A DNA stretch of 64,000 nt from Leucogyrophana mollusca (taxonomy: Eukaryota; Basidiomycota; Agaricomycetes; Boletales): contig MU266338.1 of assembly GCA_021014945.1 (NCBI GenBank), positions 124,001 to 188,000 on the forward strand, written 5' to 3'. The translations under genes were made by a program, and so were the position numbers. Of this stretch, positions 13,175 to 24,091 are shown in pieces (positions within the stretch are counted from its first letter, which is position 1; every line of letters starts with the position of its first letter). The notes beneath the pieces were generated by a model that saw only the letters and a program-made list of their open reading frames with translations, ran no database searches and was not told the DNA's origin.

Positions 13175-14006
13175 ATGGCATCCAAAGGATGGTTCAATCT
13201 CGAAGCGGCAGGAGGCGTCATCCCAGAGACACAATTCTTCGAGGGCGACTCGGCATTCAAATTCCTGGGATTGACGCGGACGCAGAGACTTTACGGATTT
13301 GTTGGCTGGTAAGTCGCCTCCGACCTTCCGCGCTCTCAAAACCCACGATGTCTATTCTGAATGGTCTGGGCACTTTCAGTCTGATTGTGGGTTTCGTTCT
13401 GAGCATACTAGGGAGCATATTGCTTTTCACGGGCATGCTGGCTAGTTTCGCAAGTGAGTGGGCAGATCCTTCGCATTCTGTACCACACTCACATGTGTCT
13501 CGATGCGCAGTTCTATATACCTTGGGTATTGTTGTCTCGCTCATAGGGACGGGCTTTGTGATTGGGGTAAGCCTGTTGCGCCCCTTCTTAATTCAGAACT
13601 CATGCTGCGTTCTAGTTTGCAAACCAAATTAAAACTGTAGGTTCCATGAAGGACATGGCTGTCAATGGCGAATAACATTTCCCTGCGCGCAGATGTTTAA
13701 GCCCGTACGACTCGTTGCAACTGTCATATTCCTGGGTTCTATCGGTCTCGTATTTGTCGGTGCATTCGTACTCGGTAACGAAGTATGTCCCCTTTCCAAA
13801 TTCATATATATTGGAATCTCATTGTTCCTCCTATCCATCAGATCCTCTGCATTGGTAAGCTTGGTTCGTGGTAAATATAATGCAGTTCTAACTGATTCAT
13901 GACCGCAGTTTTCGTGATTATCGAGTATCTCGCCTATACATGGTACACGCTGTCATACATCCCCTACGCACGGTCGGCCGTGCTGAAGCTTGTCGGGATG
14001 AGTTAG
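13175..14006 (+). CDS. Sft2-like vesicle transport protein
   Basis: Tetraspanning membrane protein of the Got1/Sft2 family, acting in fusion of endosome-derived vesicles with the late Golgi. The ATG at 13175 begins MASKGWFNLEAAGG. The family signature FLGLTRTQRLYGFVGC leads into helix 1 (VGFVLSILGSILLF). Spliced exons then give ILYTLGIVVSLIGTGFVIG, the cytosolic loop FANQIKTMFKPVRL, helix 3 (ATVIFLGSIGLVFVGAFVLG), and a last helix around IEYLAYTWYTLSYIPYARSA ending KLVGMS. Six short introns all keep frame. Total length of roughly 190 residues fits the family. Sft2 acts with Got1 and syntaxins; no partner gene is nearby. Confidence 0.93.
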
Positions 14007-14263
14007 TCCCGTGCATGGATATTCCGCAGTATACGTTTCACGAGTTTACGATGGATAATTTCTCTTCACGCGCTAGTAGCACGTCTGATTGGTGTTATAT
14101 AGGTGCTTAATCAATACATTCGTCCATGTCCTATTCATACACTGAGACCTGAAGCTTGCGGTCCGATCATTTGTTTCTCTGCTACAGTCGTGATGGGCTG
14201 GTCATACGGTTGATTGATTGAGGTTCCTGAGTGATCATCGATTGGGACTCACCTACCCCTTAC

Positions 14264-15450
14264 TCACCGCCTAAAATTGTTCTTCAACTCTCGCAACTTG
14301 GAGATGACGAGGTCTTCCGGATCAGAGTCAGCGTATCCGGTCTTGCTCCTGTAAGTGTCGATCAATTGTTGGAGCTGCCGGAACCTGTTATAAAAGAGAT
14401 GGCATACTTGACGGCGTCGCTATTAAGGCGCATGAACACGTTCCATCGCTTCTCGTGCCCGATCGTCGACTTTCCGGTGGTAAAGCCCTTGTTGTCCTCC
14501 ACAAACTGGGCAAGTTCTTGGATGCCTGGGCTGTCGGGGTCAATGCTCTTCGCGAATGCGAGATTTCCTGCGGTGTACTCGTGTCCATTGTACACAAGGG
14601 TGCTATCATCGAGTGCACCCAGCTTCTTGAGAGCGGCATTCATTTCCGCACCCGTGCCGCTGTTGAAACGGCCACAGCCCCCTATCATGGCGTCATTAAT
14701 GATGAATGAACGAACAGAGGCGCTGCAAGGCGAATACCTTGGAAGAGGGTATCGCCGGTGAAGACAACGGCGGCCTGAGACGGTTTGGATTCATCGGTAA
14801 CGTTATAGCAGGTGGAATCCTCGGTGTGGCAAGGGGTTGCGAGACATCTGCAAAGATACGAGAGTCAGCACACTTCAGATGGAAAGGCGAAGATGATGCA
14901 CTTGACGACGATGCTGTCACCGAATCTGACTTCGTCCTTGTCGGCGACATGATGTGTCAGGTGGGTGAGTTCGGCATGCTCTCCTTTTGCGTTCTTGCCT
15001 CGTCCACCATAGATGGGAGCGTTGGGGTACTTCTTGCGCTGTTCAATAAAGCATGAAAAACATTGCGTAGACAGGGGGTGAAATGTGTCCACTCACGAAG
15101 TCCTATGAGCACCACATCAACGACGAGATTGAATTTTCAACATTGAGCTTGACGCATGTCAAACCATGCTGTTAACAACGTACTGCATTCCCACCACTGT
15201 GATCCTGATGCCAGTGGGTCGTGAGGCAGGCTACAATTTCGACGTTTTCCTTCTGCGCTGCAGCTTCGACCTTGTGCAATTCCAGAGGATCCACCGCGGC
15301 CGCCTTTCTACTTGTTTCGTCGATGATCAAGTAGGCGTAGTTGTCATCATACACGACGGGAACGGGGACTATCTTCATCTTTGACAGCGCTGATGTAGAG
15401 AAAGCGCGAATGCGGAGAGTACGGAAGGCGATATGGCGCAAAAGGAGCAT
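14264..15450 (-). CDS. hydroxyacylglutathione hydrolase (glyoxalase II)
   Basis: Hydrolyses S-lactoylglutathione to D-lactate and glutathione, the second step of methylglyoxal detoxification. The first ATG at 15450 opens a mitochondrial-type leader (MLLLRHIAFRTLRIRAFSTS), and an internal Met (MKIVPVPVVYDDNYAYLI) could give a cytosolic form, as with yeast Glo4 and Glo2. The metallo-beta-lactamase motif THWHQDHSGGN binds the two metals, followed by the metal-binding segments FTGDTLF and YNGHEYTAGNLAFA. The C-terminal domain keeps EKRWNVFMRL. A last intron of 59 bases starts at GTATGCC near 14410 and restores the ending PEDLVISKLRELKNNFRR; without it the frame stops early. Confidence 0.95.
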
Positions 15451-15846
15451 GCGAGCGCCCGGCGCAAAGTCAGCAGATGGTTTTGACACTGCCCAGCTGA
15501 TGGAAACCTCACAACATTGTTATTATTGGAACCCGTGGAAGTAAGTCATATCCACACTTTGATGATGGTAGAACATATCGTAGTATCCTGGATCCCATAT
15601 CTTGATTCACAGCTTCAGATGTGACTGATCTTGCTCTCACAGTCAATTCTTTCTCCCCCCGAGGGCTCCCTTTAAGCTGGTCTTTTCTCGTTGCTCGGGC
15701 CCGTCCTCTTTCCTCTATCTCATGCACTTGAGGTGCGACTGAGCACTCCATGTTTGGCCGAAATTACACCTCCCTTCAATGGTCCCTCCCAGTGCGTTAA
15801 AGCGCCGCCCTCTTGCCTTCTGAAAGCTGACAGCTGACCCTGCTCG
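15451..15846. other. divergent upstream region (glyoxalase II / membrane protein)
   Basis: Lies between the glyoxalase II start and the first clear coding exon of the membrane protein that points the other way. An ATG at 15750 (MFGRNYTSLQWSLP) may be that gene's first exon, but its frame does not join cleanly. No specific element seen. Confidence 0.35.
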
Positions 15847-15859
15847 CAATCAAGACAGG

Positions 15860-16895
15860 TGGATGGACGATATCGGCCCATGGTCCCTTCCCGACGAGTT
15901 CGTCGGCATCCTCTTTACCCCCTTCCACTCAATCAAGACCCACAGCATCATCTGTCTCTATCCCGCCGTCTATTAGCCCATCGACTTTAACTACATCCAG
16001 CGGGAGTTCATCAGCCTTCTCGGCTTCCTCCGCGACATCTTCAGCCTCAGCTTCCCCCGCGACATCTTCAGCCTCAGCTTCCCCCGCGACATCTTCAGCC
16101 TCAGCTTCCCCCGCGACATCCTCAGCATCGGCTCCGTCCGCGCCTACTTCACCCTCTACAGCATACGCAGCAGACACCACGTCAAAGTCGAGAGCAGGCG
16201 CTATTGCGGGTGGTGTTGTAGGAGGGGTAGTCTTCTTCGCTTGCGTAGCTGTCGGCCTTATCCTTTTCCGCCGCTCTCGCGCTCGGAAGCGAACTGCACC
16301 ATCTTCTGAATTCATGAACGTCGCTAACCACACAACTACGCCTATATTCCGCACGGATTCCAATGCCCAATTTACAGCTTCTGCGCTAGAATCGAGCACC
16401 CAATCGCACAATCCCCAGGCTGTTCCACTCCCATTCATGCAGGACTCGTATTACACGGGGCCTGTGATGGCAGACATGAAGTTCCCAGAGGAGTTTTCAC
16501 CGTCTGCGGTCCGGCTATCACGGCCCAGCATGGACAAGTCGGGTTACCCGTCGCATTATCCTGACGCCGAAGTGTATGGCTCATACGTTCATCCGCCTCT
16601 GCATTCCACCTCCATCGGGAGCTCGAATGAAATGTGGTCCAGTGAGATGGGAGGTCATGAAGTGGGGGTCAGGCCCGCTTCGCGGTCCGCGCTATCAAAT
16701 GCAGAGGAGCACCCTCTCCAAGAATCGCCCTACCAGCCTTTCTTGCAGAACTCGTACCCTGTCCTTTGGCAGATGGCGAATCCGCAGGGAATGGCCTTAT
16801 TACCGCAGCGGAGATCAGTGCGGCGGAGCACAGAAGCACCTTCTCGTTCGACCTTCCGGCCGATAAGTCAGAGCGATGACTTCTCTGGGACATGA
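15860..16895 (+). CDS. Ser/Thr-rich single-pass membrane protein (5' exon unresolved)
   Basis: Predicted type I cell-surface protein of unknown function. From 15860 the frame reads GWTISAHGPFPTSSSASS and becomes a Ser/Thr/Ala/Pro-rich extracellular stalk likely to be O-glycosylated. It includes a nine-residue tandem repeat (ASASPATSS). A single hydrophobic helix, AIAGGVVGGVVFFACVAVGL, is followed by the stop-transfer cluster FRRSRARKR and a cytosolic tail of about 200 residues rich in Ser, Pro and Tyr, ending at 16895. The architecture recalls fungal wall-stress sensors and the many orphan SKG6-like membrane proteins of basidiomycetes. The start codon and signal peptide lie upstream, possibly at 15750, and were not resolved. 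A minus-strand frame through the same repeat is taken as a shadow. Confidence 0.7.
16032..16125. repeat. 27-bp in-frame tandem repeat
   Basis: Slightly more than three near-identical copies of a 27-base unit beginning GACATCTTCAGCCTCAGC. They encode a nine-residue Ser/Ala/Pro/Thr repeat in the extracellular stalk of the membrane protein. Confidence 0.9.
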
Positions 16896-17502
16896 ACAGT
16901 TGTTTATTCAGTTGGAGGCTGGGTGTTGATACAGTGATATTTGCTCCTGCAATATTCATGACACTCACTCTTCTTTTTGATGGTCTCCGGGGTTCTCACC
17001 TTTCTGTCCATCTGTCTTATAGTTAGGAAATATGCAGAACATATCTCCATTGGCGCTCCCATACATACTTTCGAGGCGATTTCCACGCGCATCATCACTT
17101 CCGATGCACGGGGTAGCGTACGCGTTTGATCATGTGAATACGCCTTGACCTATGCTTGTCACGAAACATCAGTGATTTTGGGGTGACCACTGCATCCCTT
17201 TGTCCGCGGCCTGTCTGGCGCAATGATACTAGTAACCGGCCTACTGTATGGGCCCGACTTATTGTGGACATTCTATGATCACTTTGATTACCGCCAACCG
17301 TCATTTGCGCAGTATCCAATGATGATGACCCGGCGAACATCCATGAAGCTGTGCCTAGCTTTGCAATGTTTCGCTCCTGATCTTTGTGAAAGTAGATCTC
17401 GGATCCGGCATTGTGCGAGCAGAGGCATTGTCCCGTAACCCCCCTCAACCCCTCCATACAATTGCCACTGCATCTCCATCTTGAAGCTCATCTTTCACAA
17501 CT
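16896..17502. other. intergenic stretch, no gene seen
   Basis: Lies between the membrane protein and SRP receptor alpha. A minus-strand open stretch (17095-17457) has no family resemblance. The right end should contain the SRP receptor promoter. Confidence 0.4.
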
Positions 17503-20160
17503 ATGTTAGACCACTGCTCTATTTCTCATAAAGGTATGCGGTCTCGCGGACAGTCACTGACTTCTACTCTAAAAATTGTCTTCGAGGCGGCGTTGTCCTT
17601 TGGTCCCGGTCATTCACTCCGGAAGCCTCACATATCGCATCCTCCTCAGCTTCTCCGGTCAATTCTCTCATCCGCGAAGCGCTAATCGAAGGGCGGACAG
17701 CAGAAGAGAAGTACGAAAAAGATGGCTATGCGGTCAAGTGGACCTTTGTGAATGATCTCGAGCTCATTTTCGTGGTGCGCAGCCATCCATTTGACACCGC
17801 GTATACATGGTCGAAACGGACTGCAGGTCGCCTACCAAAGGATTCTCCAACTAACATACGTAGACGATCTCCTCGCCGCACTCAAGGCCCTATTCATCAA
17901 GCTATTTGAACCCTTCTTGGCAACCTTTGTCGCATCATTACATGCATTGAACAGCACCAAGTCGGCGTCATCTGTTGCGGGGGACACGACCACGTCTTGG
18001 AACTTCGTCAAAGCATTTGAAGGATGGGACAAAGTCTTCGACAAACTTCTCAAGGGCTTCGAAGATAAAGCCGCTCAGGTCGGGCGTCATCTCCGCATAT
18101 ATGCGCATTTCTAATACGCATATACTCAGGAAAGGAAGTCGAGGTTTAGATCCACAGTGCACGCTGTCTCTGCTGATCCCAGCCCCCCTTCGGATGACCT
18201 CAGCACCAGTAAGCTTCTTATGAACTAGGGCTTGGGCAAGGTACTTATGTTTGCTAGTCCCTTCGGAATCTTCCGTAGTACCTCAAGACGAGCAGCAGAT
18301 AGCGCGAAATGTCCAAGCTCTCAAGAATCGACTGCGTGGCCGCGGGGGTAGGCGGGGAGGACGGGGGATCGCGCGTGTGGAATCGGGAAGTGGGAGAGAC
18401 AGTCATCCCGCCTCTGAGTACGTTGCACTTCCATAACTTGTTAATTGCACGTTCACGACGATGCTCTTACAGCTCCGAATCGAACAAACGTAAAACCAAA
18501 TCAAAAGCGCAACGCAAATGGGGTGACGAAGCCCCTTCTGAGATGGATATGGCCTCCTTGGATTTCAGCGTCGATAAGCCTTCTGGCACGGACGGGCATT
18601 TATCGCATGACCTGCAGGCTCTGGTCGATGAAGCATCCCTAGGCACGAGAACCAGGGACGGGATGTACGAAGTGAAGGATTGGGAGTTTGGAACCAAGGA
18701 GGGTGAAGACGATGTCATCGCTCGTGCACTCAAGTCGGACGGTACCACGACGAAGCAGACGTCAGGATCTCTTGGCGCACTAGGCTCTCTCTTCGCTCGA
18801 TTGACTGGGTCGAAAGTGTTGACACAAGAAGACCTGAAGCCAGTGTTGGAAGGCATGAAGCAACACCTGATGAAGAAGAACGTCGCGAGGGAGATCGCAG
18901 ACAAGGTCTGTGAGGGGGTTGGAGAAAGCCTTGAGGGGAAGAAAGTAGGAGGTTTCCAGAGTTGGTGCTTTCTTCTCTGTCCGGAATCACAGAGGCTGAT
19001 GATGATTCAGCCACGAGCAACGCCGTGCGGATTGCATTGTCGTCGTCTCTGACGAGAATATTGACACCCAAGACATCCACCGATCTGTTGCTATCTATCA
19101 GGACCAAATTATCCTCCCCCCTGCCCTCCACCCAGCAAAGGATCCCCTACAGCATCACCTTCGTTGGTGTCAACGGCGTGGGGAAGAGCACAAACTTGTC
19201 TAAAGTATGCTTCTGGTTAATTCAGAATGGCATGCGGGTTCTCATTGCCGCTTGTGACACTTTCCGGTCAGTGCCTGATTTCACGCTTCTGGTCATTCAT
19301 GAGAAGAGGACTGATTTTGATTTGAAGGAGTGGCGCAGTTGAGCAGCTTCGTGTGCACGTTCGAAATCTGAGCATGCTCGGTGTCAACGGTGCTACGGAC
19401 AGCAAGGGCCGTGTCGAGTTATTTGAGAAGGGGTATGGCAAAGATGCTGCGGGAATAGCAAAGGAGGCTATTACCTATGGTGATGGCATTTCTATTGGTG
19501 TATTTTCTAACTTTGGCTCACACACTATCCTTCAGCGAAGGAAAATGACTTTGATGTCGTGCTGATTGATACGGCAGGACGTATGCAAGATAACGAAGTG
19601 AGATGAATGTCTAGGATAAGCTGGCAGCCTCACTGATACTCTTCCAGCCCCTCATGCGCGCTCTAGCTAAAGTATGCTTGCTTGTTCGTTTTTTACTTGT
19701 GCCCCCCCCAAGTAACACTCCTACACAGCTTGTCGCAGTCAACAACCCCGACAAAATCCTCTTCGTTGGCGAAGCACTAGTCGGAAATGAAGCTGTGGAT
19801 CAGCTGACAAAGTTTGACCGCGCATTGCGTGACTTCTCGTCGGCGTCGGGTGCTGGCAAAGGTCGTGGCATTGACGGCATGATCGTAACAAAATGGGACA
19901 CCGTCGACGATAAAGTGAGCTATTGCCATCTTCGTAACAATGCATTTGTTGACGGTTTTGGAATCATATTGTAGGTCGGCGCAGCACTTTCAATGACGTA
20001 TGTCACTGGACAGCCTATCATATTCGTTGGGTGTGGGCAGGTGTGTAACCATCAAGTCCGCTATTTTGTCTTCCGCTGACCAGACGTTGACTGCTAGACG
20101 TACACCGACTTGCGGCAGCTGAGAGTAGCTAATGTAGTGCAGGCGATTCTCAGCGATTGA
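17503..20160 (+). CDS. signal recognition particle receptor subunit alpha
   Basis: GTPase that docks SRP-bound ribosomes at the ER membrane; counterpart of yeast Srp101. The ATG at 17503 opens the SRX longin-like domain ([20 protein letters not shown]), which binds the beta subunit. A charged linker ([17 protein letters not shown]) follows. The N domain has [17 protein letters not shown] and [15 protein letters not shown]; this join needs a 50-base intron with the weak donor GTTGGT. The G domain shows [27 protein letters not shown], the SRP-GTPase insert [50 protein letters not shown] and [14 protein letters not shown], ending at the TGA at 20160. About twelve introns, roughly 650-690 residues. 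The palindrome CGCATATATGCG at 18094 falls in a probable intron. Confidence 0.96.
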
Positions 20161-20598
20161 ACTATTCTTCGTATTTCCATCTGGAGATGTGTAATCCGCA
20201 CGTATGCCATACACGCAATTCCAGGCATTGAGTCTGTCAGCGGCTGGCGCTGCCCTTTTAAATGCGATCATTGGTCCGGGTAGCTGTATGCCTGAGTGAA
20301 GTTGTCAGCTTTAAAGCCCAAGTACGAGGCGGGCTTCAGGTCGATGCAAGGTCCTCGTCAGACCTATAGAGGTATCAACCATACTCGTCTGGGCATTGGA
20401 AAATATTGCGAGAAACATAGAGTTGACGCCCTTGCAGAGTGAGATCTTCAACGATAAACAAGCTGAGGAAAACTTTAGACTACCATAGTCCCAAAGGTGA
20501 CCCTGGGAGGGAAGAACACACTTTCGTCGGGTCTTTAGGTGTAGTAACGTGGTCTCATTAGCCTTGGTCATAGGATGCCTAGCAGCCACCCTCCCATG
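20161..20598. other. intergenic stretch before the tRNA pair
   Basis: No open frame of substance. It should hold the 3' end of the SRP receptor gene and the 5' flank of the first tRNA-Asp. Confidence 0.4.
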
Positions 20599-20690
20599 TC
20601 TTTGCTAGTATATCGGATAGTACAGCCGCCTGTCATGGATGTTGGTCATAACGGCCGCGGCAGAGCTGGGTTCGACTCCCAGGCAGAGAG
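20599..20690 (+). tRNA. tRNA-Asp (GUC), 20-base intron
   Basis: Folds as a complete tRNA. The acceptor stem TCTTTGC pairs with GCAGAGA (one G-T pair), the anticodon stem is GCCGC/GCGGC, the anticodon GTC lies at 20632-20634, and the T arm is CTGGG-TTCGACT-CCCAG. A 20-base intron (20636-20655) sits at the canonical place, one base 3' of the anticodon, leaving 72 bases. The discriminator is G at 20690. A run of five T at 20692-20696 is a pol III terminator. Confidence 0.9.
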
Positions 20691-20691
20691 A

Positions 20692-20696
20692 CTTTT
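20692..20696 (+). terminator. pol III terminator of tRNA-Asp copy 1
   Basis: Run of five T immediately after the tRNA 3' end. Confidence 0.8.
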
Positions 20697-21293
20697 TGAG
20701 TTTTGAACACAACACAAGTTCCGGGTGCGTGTCCGCTTATTAGGATCATGTTCTGGAGGGACTAGGGATCTGTGAAGCAACTCCCCAGACATTGTGTGAC
20801 AGGTCAGATTATCCGGTATGTGATCATCGGGTAAGGCTATCGATCCTCGTTGGGATCGGCCCACACTGTGAGGTCGGAAGCCGAGGATATTTGTGGTCAT
20901 AGCAGGCGTACATTGATCCATTGAATGCTTCGAAGCGCCATCACTGGACAGTGGTGCGCTCTCCCACTTTCCTTCAGTTCACCGACCGGCCGGTTGATGG
21001 ATGCAGGACCCGAATCAAGGTCCTATCGCGTTTCCGGCTGACTTCGGGGAGGGCTGCAAGCCTCAACCGCGTACACATATCTGGCTCCCCAGATGTAAAT
21101 CTGCCCTGTGCCGCATCTCTTTCGGTGACTTGATTTCCAGGCCCAAAATACCTGACACGAGATTACCAATGTTCGTGACATCCCCCGTGTCGTGATTGTT
21201 TGAAATGGGGCAGTTTCATAAACTGCCTGGAGGAAGAACAGAGCACAAAAGCTGGGACCGTTCAAATGAGAGGTTTATTCTGAAGAGAAGGAA
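20697..21293. other. spacer between the opposed tRNA-Asp genes
   Basis: About 600 bases. Short open stretches exist on both strands, but none resembles a protein family. I saw no terminal repeat or integrase-like motif that would mark it as a mobile element. Confidence 0.4.
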
Positions 21294-21300
21294 AAAAATA
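21294..21300 (-). terminator. pol III terminator of tRNA-Asp copy 2
   Basis: On the minus strand the tRNA is followed, within a few bases, by a run of about seven T (A-run on the plus strand near 21292-21298). This fits pol III termination. Confidence 0.7.
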
Positions 21301-21301
21301 A

Positions 21302-21384
21302 CTCTCTGCCTGGGAGTCGAACCCAGCTCTGCCGCGGATCGTAAGCTTGACAGGCGGCTGTACTATCCGATATACTAGCAAAGA
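21302..21384 (-). tRNA. tRNA-Asp (GUC), 11-base intron
   Basis: Same mature tRNA as the copy at 20599: acceptor TCTTTGC/GCAGAGA, anticodon stem GCCGC/GCGGC, T arm CTGGG-TTCGACT-CCCAG, discriminator G. The anticodon GTC lies at 21351-21349. Here the intron at position 37/38 is only 11 bases (21347-21337) and unrelated in sequence to the 20-base intron of the other copy. The mature length is again 72 bases. Confidence 0.9.
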
Positions 21385-22907
21385 CATGTGAGTGGCTGAT
21401 CTCGACCTGCTTCAAAGAGCGTCAGACCTGTGTATTTTTGGCAAGTTCCTCGTAGCACGAGCAACTGGACACATGCTTTATTCGTGAGGCAGACGACTCT
21501 TAAGTGAGTCATTTTGTGGACAGAGGAAAGCCGAACCAATGGATTGCTGCTGTTCATTGGATCCTCCCGGTTTCGTCAGTGCTGGCCTCAGTCTTCGCTC
21601 CAATTCACCTATGTTGGCGAGTGTTCGTCCGTTCCCAGTGCTCGAGAAGCATCCACTCCCCCTGAGGGCTGATTTTATGGCGCGGCACTCCGCTATACGG
21701 CCATCGGCGGGTCTAGCTAGGTCCGACACGATGTCCGCTGTGATACTGTTATGAGGTCTTCGCAAGCTTGTGGGTATTGACCAAGAATACGTTGCGACTC
21801 TATGCGCTATGCTGCTTCTTGACTCTTGAGCGGACCCGCCTGAGATGCAACACGTGTTTGCATGCACTGCAAAAAGCGCAGGATCGAAGGAATCATATTG
21901 CCAACGACCATGCTATGTGCACCTGCGGTTGCTCTGATCGATGGTACCTCATTCGAAGATTCGCCAAAATCGCACACCAATGAATTGGTGCGGTGGGATG
22001 GCAGTAACAGTAAAGGTGCTGCCTTAGAGCTTGGCTCGATGCACCGCAGAGGGGTGAAGCCTTCTACGCATATATGCGGCTTTAGGGCAAAAGAGAAGCG
22101 GTGCATCGCGACGAAGGCATGGAGGAAGCGGTGGCAAAGGTGAAAGGAGGTTGGTGGCAGGGAAAACGTACACGCCACGCCCTCCCATTAGAATGTTTTG
22201 AGGCCTGGCTTGAACGATGGGTAGCTATCAACGCGCCTCGACTCCTATAAGTATAACAGCTGTCACGGTCGGATATCCTGTACAGCTTTCACTCCAGCGG
22301 TGCCGCATATATGCGCGATTGGATGGGAGTTCGCCAGATTCACGGAACACAGTAGCAACTGCCAAGAGCCGGGAGGGAGGAAAGGAGTGGTCGCAAGGTG
22401 CCATTCGAACGCGGCCTTATAAGTTGTGCATCGTCGAAGTTTAAGTTCCGCTTGGGTCGGTACGTGGGTAGAACTACATGCGGGGGTTCGATCCTAGATA
22501 GATCGACGTTCGCGTTACCTTGCTTTATGCCACTGGGTGACGTCAATATATTCAACCGAGAAAAGAATCTTGCCTTGATCCTCCAGAGATGCGAGATTTC
22601 GCTATGTGACATATTCGAGTTTTATTGTGTCACGTTCGAGTAGCTGACAGCCCGCGTCTAATGTAATGAGGTCTTGAGAGCTCAGAAAGCGAGACAGTGA
22701 GGTACGCCCCGAAACACCCTCCCCCTCTAGAACCGTCTCGGGAAGGGCAGCTAGATGCTATCGTTTAGGAGAAGATGTACCCACAACACTGTCGGGTAGC
22801 TCCAGGCGGGAGGTGCTACCGCCTGCATAACAGGTGCAGTTACCCCATTCAGATCACAGACGCCGCCCGACCGAAATCCAATGCACGGCTTGACATGTCT
22901 TCATCGT
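21385..22907. other. gene-poor stretch with two copies of a 12-base palindrome
   Basis: No supported gene. The palindrome CGCATATATGCG occurs at 22067-22078 and 22304-22315. Near 22395-22500 two fragments resemble a T arm (GTTCGAA and GGTTCGATCC), but no matching acceptor stem could be found. Confidence 0.35.
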
Positions 22908-23962
22908 TCAAGTTATCGCCATGCCTGGCATACATGCACCTGGATTGTCCTCCAACCATTTCCTGACATCCTTCTTGTTTACCATTCCTGCCACCCTGAG
23001 CTGATCCTCAGGGCTACGCTCACGGTATAGCCGCATGATGTACCCGCAAACACTCCAGACGTCTTCCCAGGGTGCGTCGAAAAGGTCCCACCAGCAGTTT
23101 GGCGGCGTAGAGGGGAGCGGAATTCCCAAATGTCGGGAGGATAGGAGAATTGCGGCGCTCACGATAGTAGGTACCGCATACAGTGTGTAAACAGGTGTTT
23201 GAAGGCTGGTAGTCATCTCTTTAGCGGTCGTGACAGAAGGTGACAGGGTATACCCACGCATCGTTGAGATATCCCCATGCTCGAGCGCAAGCTTCTTTAT
23301 GACTGGTTAATCCAAGAACCCGCAGGTAATTGATGAGGGTTCCGTAGGGCAGGACTACGTGCACGTTGAAACCCAAGCGCTTCAGTATCTGCATTTCCGC
23401 CACCACGAGCGCATCTTTCAAATCGTAAAAGGTGTTGCCGAAATATGACATTGGCGCATATTTGAATACGTCCTTGCCCTTAGTGGAGAGCTGAGACGTG
23501 AGTGAATGCGTTGTTTGTTGCAGCAGAAGGTCGTAGACGTTTATCAAGTCGCGCATTCGAAGGGGACATTCCTCTAGTTTTGATGCCAAGTACAGAGCGC
23601 CCATACCTACATCCTGAGAAACCCAAAGGACTGTATATTGAGGTGACTGAAGTACAAGGTATACATTGAACGACTGACCCCGATGCCGAATTGTTTCATC
23701 GACGTGACAAACCAGAACCGCTGAAATAAAATCTGGGCCGTAGCAACTGCTACCTGTTTTCTGTTCTCCGACAACGTGAGGTTCAATCTAGAAACAGGTG
23801 AGGTTGGTCAACTGACTGCTTGAGCAAAATCCCAGCCTGGTGTATCAGCTTGCACCCATAAGCCCTCAGGTCGGCTTCCAAGTCTTCAGGAATTCCATCT
23901 TCTCTGGATGGCGTACGCTCGATCTGAGAGGTGGATGCCAAGGGAACTAATCCAGTCGACAT
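22908..23962 (-). CDS. cyclin L-like protein
   Basis: Cyclin of the L type, partner of CDK11-family kinases in transcription-coupled splicing. The ATG at 23962 opens MSTGLVPLASTSQIERTPSREDGIPEDLEADLRAYGCKLI; positions 17-23 carry the diagnostic TPSREDG. Cyclin box 1 continues with VAVATAQILFQRF and MGALYLASKLEECPLRMRDL, then MQILKRLGFNVHVVLPYGTL. Box 2 has LQTPVYTLYAVPTIVSAAIL and WEDVWSVCGYIMRLYRERS, then VNKKDVRKWLED. The chain ends at 22908, giving about 280 residues. Animal cyclin L continues into a long RS-rich tail that is absent here. Four short introns keep frame. The RS-rich gene at 24092 starts 129 bases away in the opposite direction. Confidence 0.92.
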
Positions 23963-24091
23963 TATAAGGATCCAGTTGAAAGGAATAGCGTTGCACCAAA
24001 GGTCGGCATTCAGGTGGTATGGAAAACAACCACAAACAAGGTAAGTGAGTCCGACAGGCAGCTTTGATTTCTGTCGAGCTTTCCATTCAAC
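23963..24091. promoter_or_regulatory. 129-base bidirectional promoter region
   Basis: The only sequence between the start codons of cyclin L (minus) and the RS-rich gene (plus), so it must hold both leaders and probably a shared promoter. No TATA box was identified. Confidence 0.6.

Noticed and set aside
15929..16438. Minus-strand open frame of 169 residues rich in Ala, Glu and Asp
   Set aside because: It is the mirror of the 27-base repeat and membrane-protein exon on the plus strand, which has a clear transmembrane helix and tail. The acidic repeat is a by-product.
20646..20921. Minus-strand open frame next to the tRNA gene
   Set aside because: It overlaps the tRNA and has no family resemblance; a chance frame.
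22395..22510. Possible third tRNA gene, with GTTCGAA and GGTTCGATCC resembling T arms
   Set aside because: No acceptor stem complement could be found on either strand and the D arm is absent, so only fragments remain.
20161..22907. Mobile element spanning the tRNA pair
   Set aside because: The opposed tRNA copies look like terminal inverted repeats at first sight, but each folds as a full tRNA with its own terminator, and no transposase, long terminal repeat or target duplication was seen.
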